The notes below the pieces were generated by a model that ran no database searches, was not told the DNA's origin, and saw only the letters and a list, made by a program, of their open reading frames with translations. This document shows positions 47,701 to 56,279 of a DNA stretch of 64,000 bases, piece by piece. How positions within the stretch are numbered: position 1 is the first letter of the stretch; the number at the start of each line of letters is the position of its first letter. Origin of the DNA: Hermatobates lingyangjiaoensis (lineage: Eukaryota > Arthropoda > Insecta > Hemiptera > Hermatobatidae). The stretch spans positions 4,466,001-4,530,000 of the forward strand of contig JAPFBL010001928.1 in NCBI GenBank assembly GCA_026182355.1, read 5' to 3'. The position numbers were made by a program, and so were the translations under genes.

Positions 47701-49662
47701 ACACTATTTGTTTCATTTTAAAAAAGTCTGAAACACAAACAAATTAAATTTTAGGAATTTTATTATTTCAGATTCTCTGCAGCTAGAAAGTTTCATGTGT
47801 GAGGTTGGATACACGGAGGAACTTTTACGATGTCAATCATCTTTCTGTTCCTGGACTATATTATATATTAACCTTTATTGAATTAGAATAGATTTGAGGT
47901 TGGATAAGGTTAATTTAACTCATTGTTAAATTATGAAAAATAATTTAAATAATATTTTAACTTAATAATACTCAAATATTGTTTTAGCTTATTCCACCAG
48001 ATGGTATATTGCACGGATCTCTCCAGATTAAGTAGACTAAATTAATTGAAGTATTATTGCGAATCCGTTTTTTATTCGCAAAAATACTAAAAAAAATTAA
48101 AAAGCTGTATTTTTGTTTTAGATTTAAACTAACATGAAGACTCCCTCTGCATAATCTTATTATGAATGGTGACAGCAGACACCATATCACCACTTTTATA
48201 ACTGGTAATCCCGAGAATATGAACAAAAAATAACTTCATTGTTATAGTAGTTCCAAGGTCAGATAAGTTTATAATGCTTAATTTATTTTTTCCTTATTTA
48301 GATAACCTCCAAATCAGGGAATCTATTAATCAACTGTTCCCTTACACAAAATACAGATATTCATTTATCAGATAATAAATTATGTTACTTAAAATTGTTT
48401 AATACAATATAGTCATTAATTAGCAAATAATTAAATTGAAAGGAATTCAAGGTTATAATTAGTGTGGAATTGATACTTAGTATTAATATTATAAATTATG
48501 ATAATTATATTATTGGTATTCTTATAATTACTAAATTAAGGTCTGATAGTAATAGATATTTACAGTTTTGGTTAAGTTATAAGGCTTATGATACAATCGG
48601 TCAATGCCTTTAGTATTTATGAATTTTATAAATTTAGTAGTTTCATTAGGGACACTTCACGCACAGTCAGAGGCCACTTTCCATCTTGTTTAATTTATTT
48701 TAAAATACAATATCTAAGGAATGAGAAGATACAACTGCGGATCTAAACAAACGAAATTTCATTACATCGGCTCTTTAGATAAAAACCTTAGATTACAGAA
48801 ATGTTGCTGATATTTGGTCAACGCCTCTGTTTGTTATCCACCACTGAGATTAAATGTGGCGTTTAATATTTGTGCTCTCATACAAATTTACAATTTGTAA
48901 AACAATATTTGTAATAACTGTACGAAAAATATGATTTATTTATTTCTGGTTGTTACGAACAGAAGATTTTACAAATAGTGATCAATGTGTTTTATATATG
49001 TTGAGTATTTCAGAGGGAGAGAGAGAAACACATCACAATGCCTTTAGTTGGAGAATGCATTGAACTCAGTGACGAAGGTTTAAATTTCCTAAAATCATAT
49101 GCATACAGAAATACTGCAAAGTTTAAAATCTAAGGAATGATATATCACCTGAGCATCAATGACAAAGACTACAGCTCCGCAACCTCCAAACATTGATTCA
49201 CATTCCTCATCTGATTCTAGAACGTCTGATTTTGTAGGCACATCCCATATTTGAAAACTAACTAACGGAGAACTTGAAACCTCCCGTTTCTTTACTTTTG
49301 TTGTACTTCCTAAAAATATAGTTTCATTTGGTGCCATTTTATGAAACACAACATTCTCAATTGATGTTTTCCCACTCCTGAAATAATTTATAGAGTTAAA
49401 AGCATTCTTTTATCTTTAAATAACAAAATTATTCCAAATTATGCTTTTACCTTCTCATACCCATGATAACTACGCGTGGTTTAAACTCATATTCTACTGG
49501 ACATTCATCATCAAATGTTGCATTCTTTTGGTAATTATTTTCATCATAACTTTGACCAAATTGGTCTTCCTCTTCTGGCTCAAATGACTGAAAAAAAAAT
49601 GAATATAGAGATCTACATGACATATAAACAAAGGGAACTGTAATCACAAAATTACATACCAT
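38634..49662 (-). CDS. RagC-D: RagC/RagD-type small GTPase, complete (9 exons, 395 aa)
   Basis: Minus-strand exons: 49660-49662 (ATG), 49451-49587, 49149-49377, 47253-47430, 47050-47186, 46804-46946, 40865-41013, 38821-38950 and 38634-38715 (stop). All introns are GT-AG and phases agree, giving 395 codons, as in human RagC/RagD (about 400). Rag GTPases form RagA/B-RagC/D heterodimers on the lysosome that recruit mTORC1 in response to amino acids. Visible motifs are the P-loop GMRRSGKTS (residues 44-52), WDVP (91-94), HKIDGL (154-159), TSIYDHS (194-200) and a C-terminal roadblock-type domain (about 236-347). A Ser/Glu/Pro-rich tail follows. Switch II reads WDVPTKSD instead of the family WDFPGQMD. 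The gene is head-to-head with the gene starting at 50118. Confidence 0.95.
38821..38950 (-). CDS. RagC-D: Rag exon 8
   Basis: Acceptor tttatttttag and donor aaaag|gtaaga. It encodes [17 protein letters not shown], equivalent to human LIDYNFHCFRKAIHEVF, followed by an acidic Ser-rich stretch. Confidence 0.92.
40041..40406 (+). pseudogene. PLE GIY-YIG endonuclease remnant
   Basis: The frame reads [16 protein letters not shown], then [17 protein letters not shown] and KQHQYNI. These match the GIY...YxGQTxxxLxxR signature of the GIY-YIG nuclease domain, which follows the reverse transcriptase in Penelope-like elements and nicks target DNA for retrotransposition. A TAA interrupts the frame at 40215-40217, after which the same frame continues ([11 protein letters not shown], then [14 protein letters not shown]) to TAG at 40404-40406. 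The copy is therefore dead, but only mildly decayed. Confidence 0.88.
40589..40617 (+). ncRNA. Hammerhead-like motif in PLE-A 3' end
   Basis: It reads CTGATGA, one base, a GACCG...CGGTT stem, then GAAA. The spacing and the invariant bases match the hammerhead catalytic core apart from one extra base at the start of stem II. It sits about 180 bp downstream of the endonuclease stop, where PLE terminal repeats are expected. Inverted copies occur in all PLE-A palindromes. Activity is not shown. Confidence 0.45.
40865..41013 (-). CDS. RagC-D: Rag exon 7
   Basis: Acceptor atgcctttcag and donor gcaag|gtacct. It encodes [18 protein letters not shown] and FLALICMIR. This matches human AIIKLNNTTVLYLKEV / FLALVCILR of the C-terminal domain. 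Confidence 0.95.
41203..41825 (-). mobile_element. SINE family S copy with tandemly expanded tail
   Basis: The tRNA-like head is at about 41790-41815 ('aactcaggatctaccac') and the body at 41680-41790. The tail region 'gttgattctacattgagaat' is repeated about five times with an 83-bp period (marker 'gtacccgac' at 41336, 41421, 41504, 41587 and 41670). It is the left partner of an inverted pair with 41886-42122. Confidence 0.75.
41336..41678. repeat. 83-bp tandem repeat within SINE tail
   Basis: Spacings of 85, 83, 83 and 83 separate near-identical units, each spanning the SINE 3' body from 'gtacccgacataaccgggtt' to 'gtgatatttaaaga'. The expansion is confined to the left partner. Confidence 0.92.
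41886..42122 (+). mobile_element. SINE family S copy, head-truncated, inverted partner
   Basis: It is the reverse complement of the non-expanded part of 41203-41815, from 'ttcttcacgtgggaggtt' to the outer end 'ttaacactttcttac'. It lacks the tRNA-like head, so the two copies meet 5' end to 5' end with their tails outward. A spacer of about 60 bp lies between them. Confidence 0.8.
42678..43000. repeat. Minisatellite, about 62-bp units
   Basis: 'aagggtgagtgtctatcact' plus 'gagagtacaaaataaaataa' is repeated about five times (starts near 42717, 42778, 42840, 42902 and 42966). It occupies the centre of the inverted pair. The unit derives from the sequence at the arm/centre junction. Confidence 0.9.
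43103..43129 (+). ncRNA. Hammerhead-like motif, PLE-like end type B
   Basis: CTGAAGA, one base, a perfect 7-bp stem GAACACT / AGTGTTC, then GAAACGCG. The inverted twin is at 42584-42610 on the minus strand. The core is hammerhead-compatible with the same extra base seen in the other families here. Confidence 0.4.
43735..46380 (+). mobile_element. Family-T repeat copy with nested PLE-A pair
   Basis: The left end is the palindrome 'acttaactataagtaaagta' at 43726-43750 and the right end is 'agagtgtaggccactccaga' at about 46350-46375. The interior follows copy 1 (3.4-5.1 kb) in inverse orientation and is interrupted at 45694-46303 by the inverted PLE-A pair. Removing that insertion gives an element of about 2 kb with both termini. 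Confidence 0.7.
45694..46303. mobile_element. Head-to-head PLE-A pair with target-site duplication
   Basis: The left copy (45694-46143, minus) extends from the outer tail through the 3' UTR into the end of the endonuclease ORF. The right copy (about 46146-46303, plus) starts within the 3' UTR. The flanks repeat 'tatatattatata' on both outer sides, so the pair behaves as a single insertion. It interrupts the family-T element. Confidence 0.85.
46804..46946 (-). CDS. RagC-D: Rag exon 6
   Basis: Donor tatgg|gtaagt. It encodes [20 protein letters not shown], then [20 protein letters not shown], nearly identical to the human RagC/D C-terminal domain start. Confidence 0.97.
47050..47186 (-). CDS. 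RagC-D: Rag exon 5
   Basis: Acceptor tttttttcag and donor ctt|gtaagt. It encodes [20 protein letters not shown], containing the G5-like TSIYDHS motif. Confidence 0.96.
47253..47430 (-). CDS. RagC-D: Rag exon 4
   Basis: Donor gctg|gtgtgt. It encodes [11 protein letters not shown] (G4, the guanine-specificity region of the Rag type) and [11 protein letters not shown]. Confidence 0.96.
47536..47661. mobile_element. Minimal head-to-head PLE-A palindrome with TSD
   Basis: Two very short 3' ends meet directly at about 47580. The flanking 9-base direct repeats 'ataacatat' lie at 47527-47535 and 47662-47670. It sits in Rag intron 3. The left copy ends at the 'tcaatgatc' position, while the right one extends to the full tail. 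Confidence 0.88.
47671..49148 (-). other. Rest of Rag intron 3, AT-rich
   Basis: AT-rich intron sequence. An open frame on minus at 47984-48226 has no recognisable product and falls inside the intron. Near 49010-49026 there is a short GA tract. Confidence 0.6.
49149..49377 (-). CDS. RagC-D: Rag exon 3 (P-loop end, switch regions)
   Basis: It encodes [19 protein letters not shown], then [19 protein letters not shown] and [10 protein letters not shown]. The nucleotide-binding core is clear. The PGQ of the RagC/D switch II (WDFPGQMD) is replaced by PTK. Confidence 0.96.
49451..49587 (-). CDS. RagC-D: Rag exon 2 (acidic N terminus)
   Basis: Acceptor attttttttcag and donor agaag|gtaaaa. It encodes an acidic stretch ([11 protein letters not shown]) followed by [11 protein letters not shown], which leads into the P-loop. 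Confidence 0.93.
49660..49662 (-). CDS. RagC-D: Rag exon 1 coding part (ATG only)
   Basis: ATG is immediately followed by the donor gtatgt, joining in phase 0 to exon 2. No other in-frame ATG precedes the acidic stretch in exon 2, so this start is the best choice, giving MSFEPEEED. Confidence 0.7.
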
Positions 49663-50117
49663 TTTTTATCAAGAAACAGGAAAATTGAAGAAATACATCC
49701 AAATTACCACCATTAAATCCACAGACTTATTCTTTTCCAATAAACTACAATAAACATTAGATTTCATAGGTATGTAATCATTATGACAATAGGTTATTCA
49801 TGATAATAAATAGACAAACACAGATAAGTCGATAAGCTTCCTTTCTTAACACTGATTTAAAAAACTCATATTTCACTAAATCACATCTCATTATTTATTG
49901 AATTAAATTTTTACTATTATACGGAAAAATCAAAAAAATTAATTTGAATATTTCGATGTATTTTTTACATCAATAGTTTAAACAGGGAGTGAAACTAACT
50001 ATCCAAATAAATTGTGGTAACACTGTCCTCAGGAATGTTGAGGAATGCGAATGAGTAACCTCCCATAATATTTACTTACTACTACTCTTCAAAACATTCC
50101 ACAAATATTTTTCAACA
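49663..50117. promoter_or_regulatory. Putative bidirectional promoter between Rag and the small membrane protein gene
   Basis: The two start codons are divergent and about 455 bp apart, and no other gene lies between them. No TATA box or initiator can be assigned with confidence in this AT-rich stretch. The call rests on geometry alone. Confidence 0.55.
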
Positions 50118-50160
50118 ATGTTAAATAAAATTTCCTTCAGAGTATATTTATTTGCAATAG
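50118..50160 (+). CDS. Small membrane protein exon 1 (signal peptide)
   Basis: ATG followed by 14 codons and one base of a split Val codon, with donor gtaagt. The start is the first ATG before the hydrophobic core. Confidence 0.78.
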
Positions 50161-51027
50161 GTAAGTCAAACTTCCAGAATTATATTAAAGATCCTCTGGT
50201 TTTATTTTGTTATTAACAAATGATTAATTTTCGTTTATAGTTGCAGTTATTAGCGTTAACTGTCTGGTAACTGGAGGATCTGCTCGTTCAAATTCCAACT
50301 TTGTTGGTAAAGGTCGTTCTTCAAAAGTTTTCCTTAATTCGGAGTCATCAGATTCTGCCCCAAGTGGAGCGGAAGGTTTGTTAGTTTCAAATGTTAATTT
50401 GAAGTGTGCAATTTCTTAACAAAATTGTGTTTAGTTGATAAGTTACCAGTGACATTATACAACTGTTTAGAATATATTTTTTATTATTTGAAATATGAAT
50501 GAACGGTGCTTACATCAATTTTATTAAAGAGCGAAGTCATTAAATCGCTTGGCTTCTTATACATTTGAGGCAATATTATTGTTTAATGAGGATATAGGAT
50601 TTTTTTTTGCAAATCTTGGTTTTTGAACAAATCTGAATAAATACTTATCGCATTAGAATATCGCTTTTATAGTTAAAAGAGGTGATAATCAATTGTCATA
50701 GTTATATTATTTATTTGGTATAATTGTTTTTATTACCACTGAGTCATTGAATTATGAAAATGGTTTTCAATAAAGCGGAAACATTCGCTTTAGAAATTGT
50801 AGTTGAATCAGGAAAATTGAATCATTCATGAAATGTTTTGTTCCTATTATTCATTCTTGTCGTATATTTTTCTTCTACTATTATAATTTTTTCTACCATT
50901 AAATATTACTATTTCAAAATTGGAGTTCGCTTCATCATGTATGTAACATGAGATTTATTTATTAAGTCGTTGTTTCAATGCCTTACATGTTGGGCTTAAT
51001 AAGATAAATTAAAGGTGATATATAGTG

Positions 51028-51061
<34 letters not shown>

Positions 51062-52167
51062 CTAGTGATTCTAACCAATTGGTTAATTCCAACCAATACT
51101 TGATTCTAATTATATATTCATGGGGTTTTATTTTTTGTATGCATACAGTTTCAGTAATTTTATGTGTGATGATCTCTTTCCTTTTTCATTATTTAAGTAT
51201 CTGCTACAATAATTTCTTTTGCTAATTTGCTCCATATATAAGATGCAGTGTTAGCCTCATTGACAGAGTGGTAGTGGTTACTCCAATATACGAATGTTTG
51301 CGGTTTTCACAGTCACCCTAGGTACACGTATTATGAAGACATGAATAAAATAAGTTTGTAAATTGATCAGTCCTACTGTGGGAGCAGTATATCTGAAAAG
51401 CTAAAATATCTGTACTCATCAAATCTCGTTTTTAAGATTCTTCATATCTTCAGAGTCAGAAGAGCTAGCTTGGCATTAAAATAGATCTCGTTTTTTAGAT
51501 GTACTTCATATTCTAGGTTCTCTTTTACATGACTCTATCTCTGTCTGTCTGACTGGCCGGACGTCCGATCTCTCACTCTCAAGAATCTATCCCTCAGTAT
51601 AAACCTTTACTTTCTCTCCTCGTACCTTTTTCTTTTCCCTTTGTCCTATTATCTCTCTCTTTCCCTCCGTAGCAATTACGCTGGCTATTCCGTCTCTCTC
51701 ACCCTCTCTATTACACTATTTTGCCATTTTTTAATTATTGCTCCTTATTTTCGTGGCTTATCTTCTATGTAGAGATTTTTTCTTTTACTCCGTATCAATT
51801 AGGAGTTAAAGTGATTTACATCTTCAATATGTACTACACGGAAATGAAAAACAGTTTGTCAACAACTTATTTACTTCAATATAAAGCATCGATTTTATTA
51901 AGTATTAAAATTGTTTACAATTGTAGATATTGACTGCAATAAGTGTGTTTTAATAAATTGTTTTTGACTGAATTGTAAGAGTTGTTTCTGATTGCAGGCT
52001 ACACGAGAAAGGTGTCCCGTGGGCTAGGCATATCCGCTTGGGGCATTATAGGCGTCATCATGACTATTGTCGTTGTTTCAGCTCTTTCGTATTATTCTTT
52101 TCTTTTTTATCCAATTGTTTGTGCTGAACGTGGTAAATACGACGTTATGGAAATGTCTAATGTTTGA
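50118..52167 (+). CDS. Small single-pass membrane protein, unknown family (3 exons, 115 aa)
   Basis: Exons 50118-50160, 50241-50375 and 51998-52167 join with matching phases (ATAG|gtaagt, tttatag|TT; GAAG|gtttgt, ttgcag|GC) to give 115 codons and TGA. Residues 1-25 form a signal peptide (MLNKISFRVYLFAIVAVISV). Residues 26-64 are a Ser/Gly-rich, probably luminal or extracellular segment. Residues about 71-100 are a membrane helix (ISAWGIIGVIMTIVVVSAL and onward), and the 15-residue tail CAERGKYDVMEMSNV is probably cytosolic. This is a type I topology by inference. I do not recognise the family. It is divergent to the Rag gene and may share its promoter. The 3' UTR is AT-rich, with AATAAA-type signals at about 53285 and 53315. 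Confidence 0.82.
50241..50375 (+). CDS. Small membrane protein exon 2
   Basis: It completes the signal peptide (AVISVNCLVTGGS) and encodes the Ser-rich segment SSKVFLNSESSDSAPSGAE. Acceptor cgtttatag, donor gtttgt. Confidence 0.78.
50376..51997 (+). other. Intron 2 of the small membrane protein gene
   Basis: A 1.6-kb GT-AG intron. It contains (TA)n at about 51030-51060 and a CT-rich stretch at about 51530-51720. No nested gene is recognised. Confidence 0.7.
51998..52167 (+). CDS. Small membrane protein exon 3 (TM helix and tail)
   Basis: Acceptor ctgattgcag. It encodes GYTRKVSRGLGISAWG, the hydrophobic helix, and the tail, ending in TGA. Confidence 0.85.
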
Positions 52168-52611
52168 CAATTAATTGTTTTCTTATCTTGTAAAAAGAAA
52201 AAAAAAAACAAATCAATAGTCCATTTCAAATGATTTAGTAATATATTTTAAAAATATAGTACAAAAGCAATGTTCCGAGAAAAGTTTTTCCAATCGTATA
52301 CTATATTTAATTTTATTATTTAAGTCACTTGAGGCTCTTTTTTGTTTTTTTTTTTTTATAAAAATGAACTTTAACAAAAGTTCATTAAAAAGAAACATAC
52401 TTTCATAAATTCGTAATTTTTTACTAATTGATACATCTCCCTTGATTATAATTTGTTCAAAAGACATAATTATAATCAAGTAATTATAAATACTTGTGTT
52501 CCAATAATATCTATAGTTATAATTATTACAAATAAAATAATACTTATGCTTACTTCAAATAATAATAAAATCACTATTTTAATAGAAATTCCAGTTTTAA
52601 CTGTATTAAGA

Positions 52612-52651
<40 letters not shown>

Positions 52652-54640
52652 TATTTAATTTCAAATTGATATCAGTTTTCGTCCAGAGTCATTGCTGATA
52701 CCGCAAAACAATACAAATACAAATAACAAGAAGTTTTTTTTGTATTTGTGTGCATTTCCTCCAATGGCTGAAAACCTCTTCGCTTCATTTCACCTATTCG
52801 GTATGATCTGATCCAGGTAGGGTCTAACATCGGAGTAGTAAGGTAATTATGAATTTGTTATAAGCCTTTGAACACAGTGCATGCAAATACGAAGCAAAAA
52901 TTTCATGCTGTTTGTGATTCCATTGCTTACGACATCAGCAATATTGAATAACAGTTTAAAATCAGCTATTGGCAAAATAAAATCATATCGGCAGATCAGA
53001 TAAATTTATAAACTTCAATTCATTGTAACAAAATGTGATTTTATTATTGTTTTGATTATGCATACTTTTTGTGGGACACTCTTTATATCAATTGGTATTT
53101 CAATTGTTGAAACTTTAAAAGATGCTTTCAGGCTTGTAACTTATTTAATACTTAATTTAATTTATGTAATATTCCTGTTTTTAAGAATGAAATTATTTTA
53201 AATCAAATTTTTACTAATGTATAAAAGAGTATTTTGTATACTAAAGTTGTGATATTAATTGTATAGGGATATTTGATTTTGTTCAAATAAAAGTTCATAC
53301 TTGTTTATTTTTCAATAAATGTTTTTTTTTATAATTGCTCCATTGAGAGATCTGAATTTTTCAAAATAATAATAAATCTGGTTTTTTTTTTGTATTCTGC
53401 TTTATGTTTTTTTGAAGAGGTATTCTAAAGAAATAAGTTCATAATTTTTGTGTTTGAAAAGTGACAATTAATTCTCTTTAAGGAGAAATATTATATTTGA
53501 GAAATCTGATGAAAGAATGATATGTTGATAACGATACCTCCTAATGTTTTGTAATCATAACTAAGATAAAAGATTTTATTTTATTCAAAATGAGAAATAT
53601 TTTGTTTATGACTGAAGGAAGTGCAAAAACCCTATTTTTCAAAGATGAAAAAATAATGTTAATTAGTCACATATCAAATGGAAATATTTACACCCAATAA
53701 CATAGCGTGGTTTTCTCTCTCTTTAATAATTATAGTTCGATAACTATTAATTTAAAGTGATTAGCAAAAAATAATTTGTGTAGTATTTATATTCTGTATT
53801 ACTTCTTAGTTCCTAGATGAATTATTTCTATCTAATCTCATAGAATCTCATTAAATATTTAAATTGATTATTGTATTTGTATATGATTAAATGAGCGTTT
53901 AATATAAAAAAATTGTTAGCTTTTAATGAAATTTTTTTAAAATTCAAATGATTTATGCCATTGTTTTTGTAATCTCTTTCTTGAAATGTGATTATTTTAC
54001 GGTGACAGAACAATATTTTTAATGATTAAACTAAGAAAATGACAAACAGCTTCAGTAATTAAGAAGACATTGCCATAAAAAGACTGTATTTGTATTATTT
54101 ATTCAAGTTGATTTCAATACCAAAGTATCCTTTTTTTATAAATGTTTTTATATTCTTACAACCTTGTCTTAGAACAATTAACATGTTCAATATTTTTTAA
54201 GGTTGTATTTTGCAATAATTTATATATATTAAATAAGTTTTTAATATTCTGATGTTTTTTTGTACATTAAAATAAATTAATAATTTGTAAAGTTTTGTAT
54301 TTTATTTTCCGTTGATGTGAGATTAAATTAGTTGTTCATAGTAATAATGGATTGTATTTCGGTGACTCTTGGTCATTCTTGATTCATTGTAGGAAATGGT
54401 AATCTCCTGCAAGCCATATTTCAATAGGATGTTTAAGCCTTTGGTCATAAAGATGATTAAAATTTATCATCTTCCTTTACAGTAAAGTCTTTTATATGGA
54501 AATATGCTTATGTTGTTGGGTAATATTGTATCAAGGGAAAGGTACTTCATCGTACTTTATATCGAAACGAGAATTATTTGTTACCGCTCTTCTTTGATTT
54601 TCACTTGATAAAATTTAATAAATTTTTGACTACTAGAAGT
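52168..54640. other. 3' flank of the small membrane protein gene, AT-rich
   Basis: It probably begins with the 3' UTR. It holds (TA)n at about 52618-52648 and candidate poly(A) signals at about 53285 and 53315. No further gene is seen. Confidence 0.5.
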
Positions 54641-54641
54641 G

Positions 54642-54643
<2 letters not shown>

Positions 54644-54686
<43 letters not shown>
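54644..54686. repeat. (TA)n microsatellite, left border of hairpin cluster
   Basis: An uninterrupted TA run. Together with those at about 54815-54865, 54906-54930 and 55060-55085 it frames successive PLE-like and hairpin inserts. Confidence 0.95.
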
Positions 54687-54689
<3 letters not shown>

Positions 54690-54741
54690 CACACAGGAAA
54701 GAGAAAAACAAATAAAGACACACACAAAAGACTCAAAACGA

Positions 54742-54785
54742 TATTTCGACAGTCGTCGTCATCGGGCAGAAGTAGTCCCTTTGAG
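54742..54785 (-). repeat. PLE-like 3'-end motif between (TA)n tracts
   Basis: On the minus strand it reads CGATGACGACGACTGTCGAA, then ATATCG. This is a short stem followed by GAAA, similar in layout to the other PLE-like ends here but more diverged. (TA)n lies on both sides. Confidence 0.35.
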
Positions 54786-54811
54786 TAGCTGAAGCTAACT
54801 CAGCTCATTAT

Positions 54812-54865
<54 letters not shown>

Positions 54866-54929
54866 CATATTTAATAATATATCGACCTTTTGATAGAGAA
54901 CACACCTATATATATATATATATATATAT

Positions 54930-55024
54930 TCTATGTTTTGTTATTGAGGGCTAGGTCAAAATAGTTTTGACTCAAGTCAAAATAGGGCTAGGTTTTGACC
55001 TAGCCCTCAATAACAAAACATAGA
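54930..55024. repeat. Hairpin with about 33-bp arms between (TA)n tracts
   Basis: 'ctatgttttgttattgaggg' at about 54932 and 'ccctcaataacaaaacatag' at about 55003 are exact reverse complements. The pairing continues through 'ctaggtcaaaat'. (TA)n borders both sides. Confidence 0.9.
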
Positions 55025-55172
55025 ATAGAATAGAAGAGGTCAAGAACAATTTTTGGAGTTTATATATATATATATATATATATAAACTCGTTTATATATA
55101 TATTCGAACTCGTATTGTGTCCAGTTTGGATCGTATTTCGTTTTATCAGTGAATATATATATATAAATATAT

Positions 55173-55386
55173 ATCAATGATCAAACCACAATAAGAAATG
55201 GGAAAACAAGACTAAGATCTTTCAACCGTAACAAGCGGTCTTCGTCAGAGTCAAAAGTCAGTTGGGTTTTTGACTCTGACGAAGACCGCTTGTTACGGTT
55301 GAAAGATCTTAGTCTTGTTTTCCCATTTCTTATTGTGGTTTGATCATTGATTGTTGTTTCACGTGTTTATGTGAAATCTTTTTATA
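55173..55386. mobile_element. Head-to-head PLE-A palindrome with TSD in (TA)-rich DNA
   Basis: The left copy (about 55173-55254, minus) and right copy (about 55266-55386, plus) carry inverted hammerhead-like motifs at 55220-55248 (-) and 55276-55304 (+). The flanks read 'ataaatatatat' on both sides, consistent with duplication of the target. This pair is nearly identical in sequence to the 18.5-kb pair. Confidence 0.88.
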
Positions 55387-55402
55387 AATATATATATACA
55401 AA

Positions 55403-55803
55403 ACTATAGTTTATCGGGGGTCAGTTCTTCAGGTTCAAATTAAATTCTCATTGCCAACGTTTCGGTCTTTATTTAAAACCTTTTTCATAGGCAGAAGTAT
55501 AAATTTTGAAACAGAAAAACTAAGTATTACATTACAAATTATTTTACAAAGAAAAATAGTATGTGGATTTTAACAACACACTGAACAGTTCAGTGTCCCG
55601 TGTTTATTCAGACTAAAGTTGTTGTTAAAGTCCACATACTATTTTTCTTTGTAAAATAATTTGTAATGTAATACTTAGTTTTTCTGTTTCTAAATTTATA
55701 CTTCTGCCTATTAAAAAGGTTTTAAATAAAGACCGAAACGTTGGCAATGAGAGTTTAATTTGAACCTGAGAAACTGACCGAGTTCCGATAAACTTTAGTT
55801 TTG
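55403..55803. repeat. Head-to-head inverted pair, PLE-like end type C
   Basis: The left arm (about 55403-55570) and right arm (about 55600-55803) carry outward 'gaccgaaacgttggcaatga' and 'actgaccgagt(t/c)cc'. The loop of about 30 bp contains 'ctgaacagttcag'-type sequence, itself palindromic. It is the same family as 17454-17903. Confidence 0.82.
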
Positions 55804-55847
55804 TTTCTATTCCATGGTCGATACTTTATCAATATGTATAGATATAT

Positions 55848-56036
55848 AACCAAACTACAATATGAAATGGGATAACATGACTAAGATCTTTTAACCGTAA
55901 CAAGTGGTCTTTGTCAGAGTCAAAAACCCAACTGACGAAGACCTCTTGTTACGGCTGAAAGATCTTAGTCTTGTTTTCCCATTTCATATTGTGGTTTGAT
56001 CATTGATTGTTATTTCACGTGTTTATGTGAAATCTT
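55848..56036. mobile_element. Head-to-head PLE-A palindrome, diverged
   Basis: The left copy (about 55848-55930) lacks the outer tail. The right copy (about 55932-56036) is complete to 'gtgaaatcttt'. The copies meet at different truncation points near 'caactgacgaag'. The arms differ more from each other than in the 55.2-kb pair, so this pair is probably older. Confidence 0.8.
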
Positions 56037-56245
56037 TACATATATATATATTGAAAATGATCGCTGTTTCTGTATTCACGACCTTTTTGTTAACAGATTC
56101 TAACCTCCTGGCTATTTTCCTTATTGTAATAGGTAAACTACAAATCAGGTTCTCCAATGACATTTCCAAGTAAATAGGTCCAATGAACGAAACAAATTTA
56201 ATAACATGATCTAAATGTATATTCACCTTACACTAATAAACAAGC

Positions 56246-56271
56246 TTTCAACATTCGTATGTCATCATCAG
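56246..56271 (-). ncRNA. Hammerhead-like motif, further PLE-like end
   Basis: On the minus strand: CTGATGA, one base, a GACAT...ATGTT stem, then GAAAGC. It has the same architecture as the motifs in types A, B and D. A minus-strand open frame (56226-56023) follows downstream and stops at the PLE-A pair. Its product is not recognised. Confidence 0.35.
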
Positions 56272-56279
56272 GTTTAATA

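Noticed and set aside
49984..50117. Possible upstream ATGs for the small membrane protein
   Set aside because: None gives a continuous frame into the signal peptide. 50118 is the first ATG that does.
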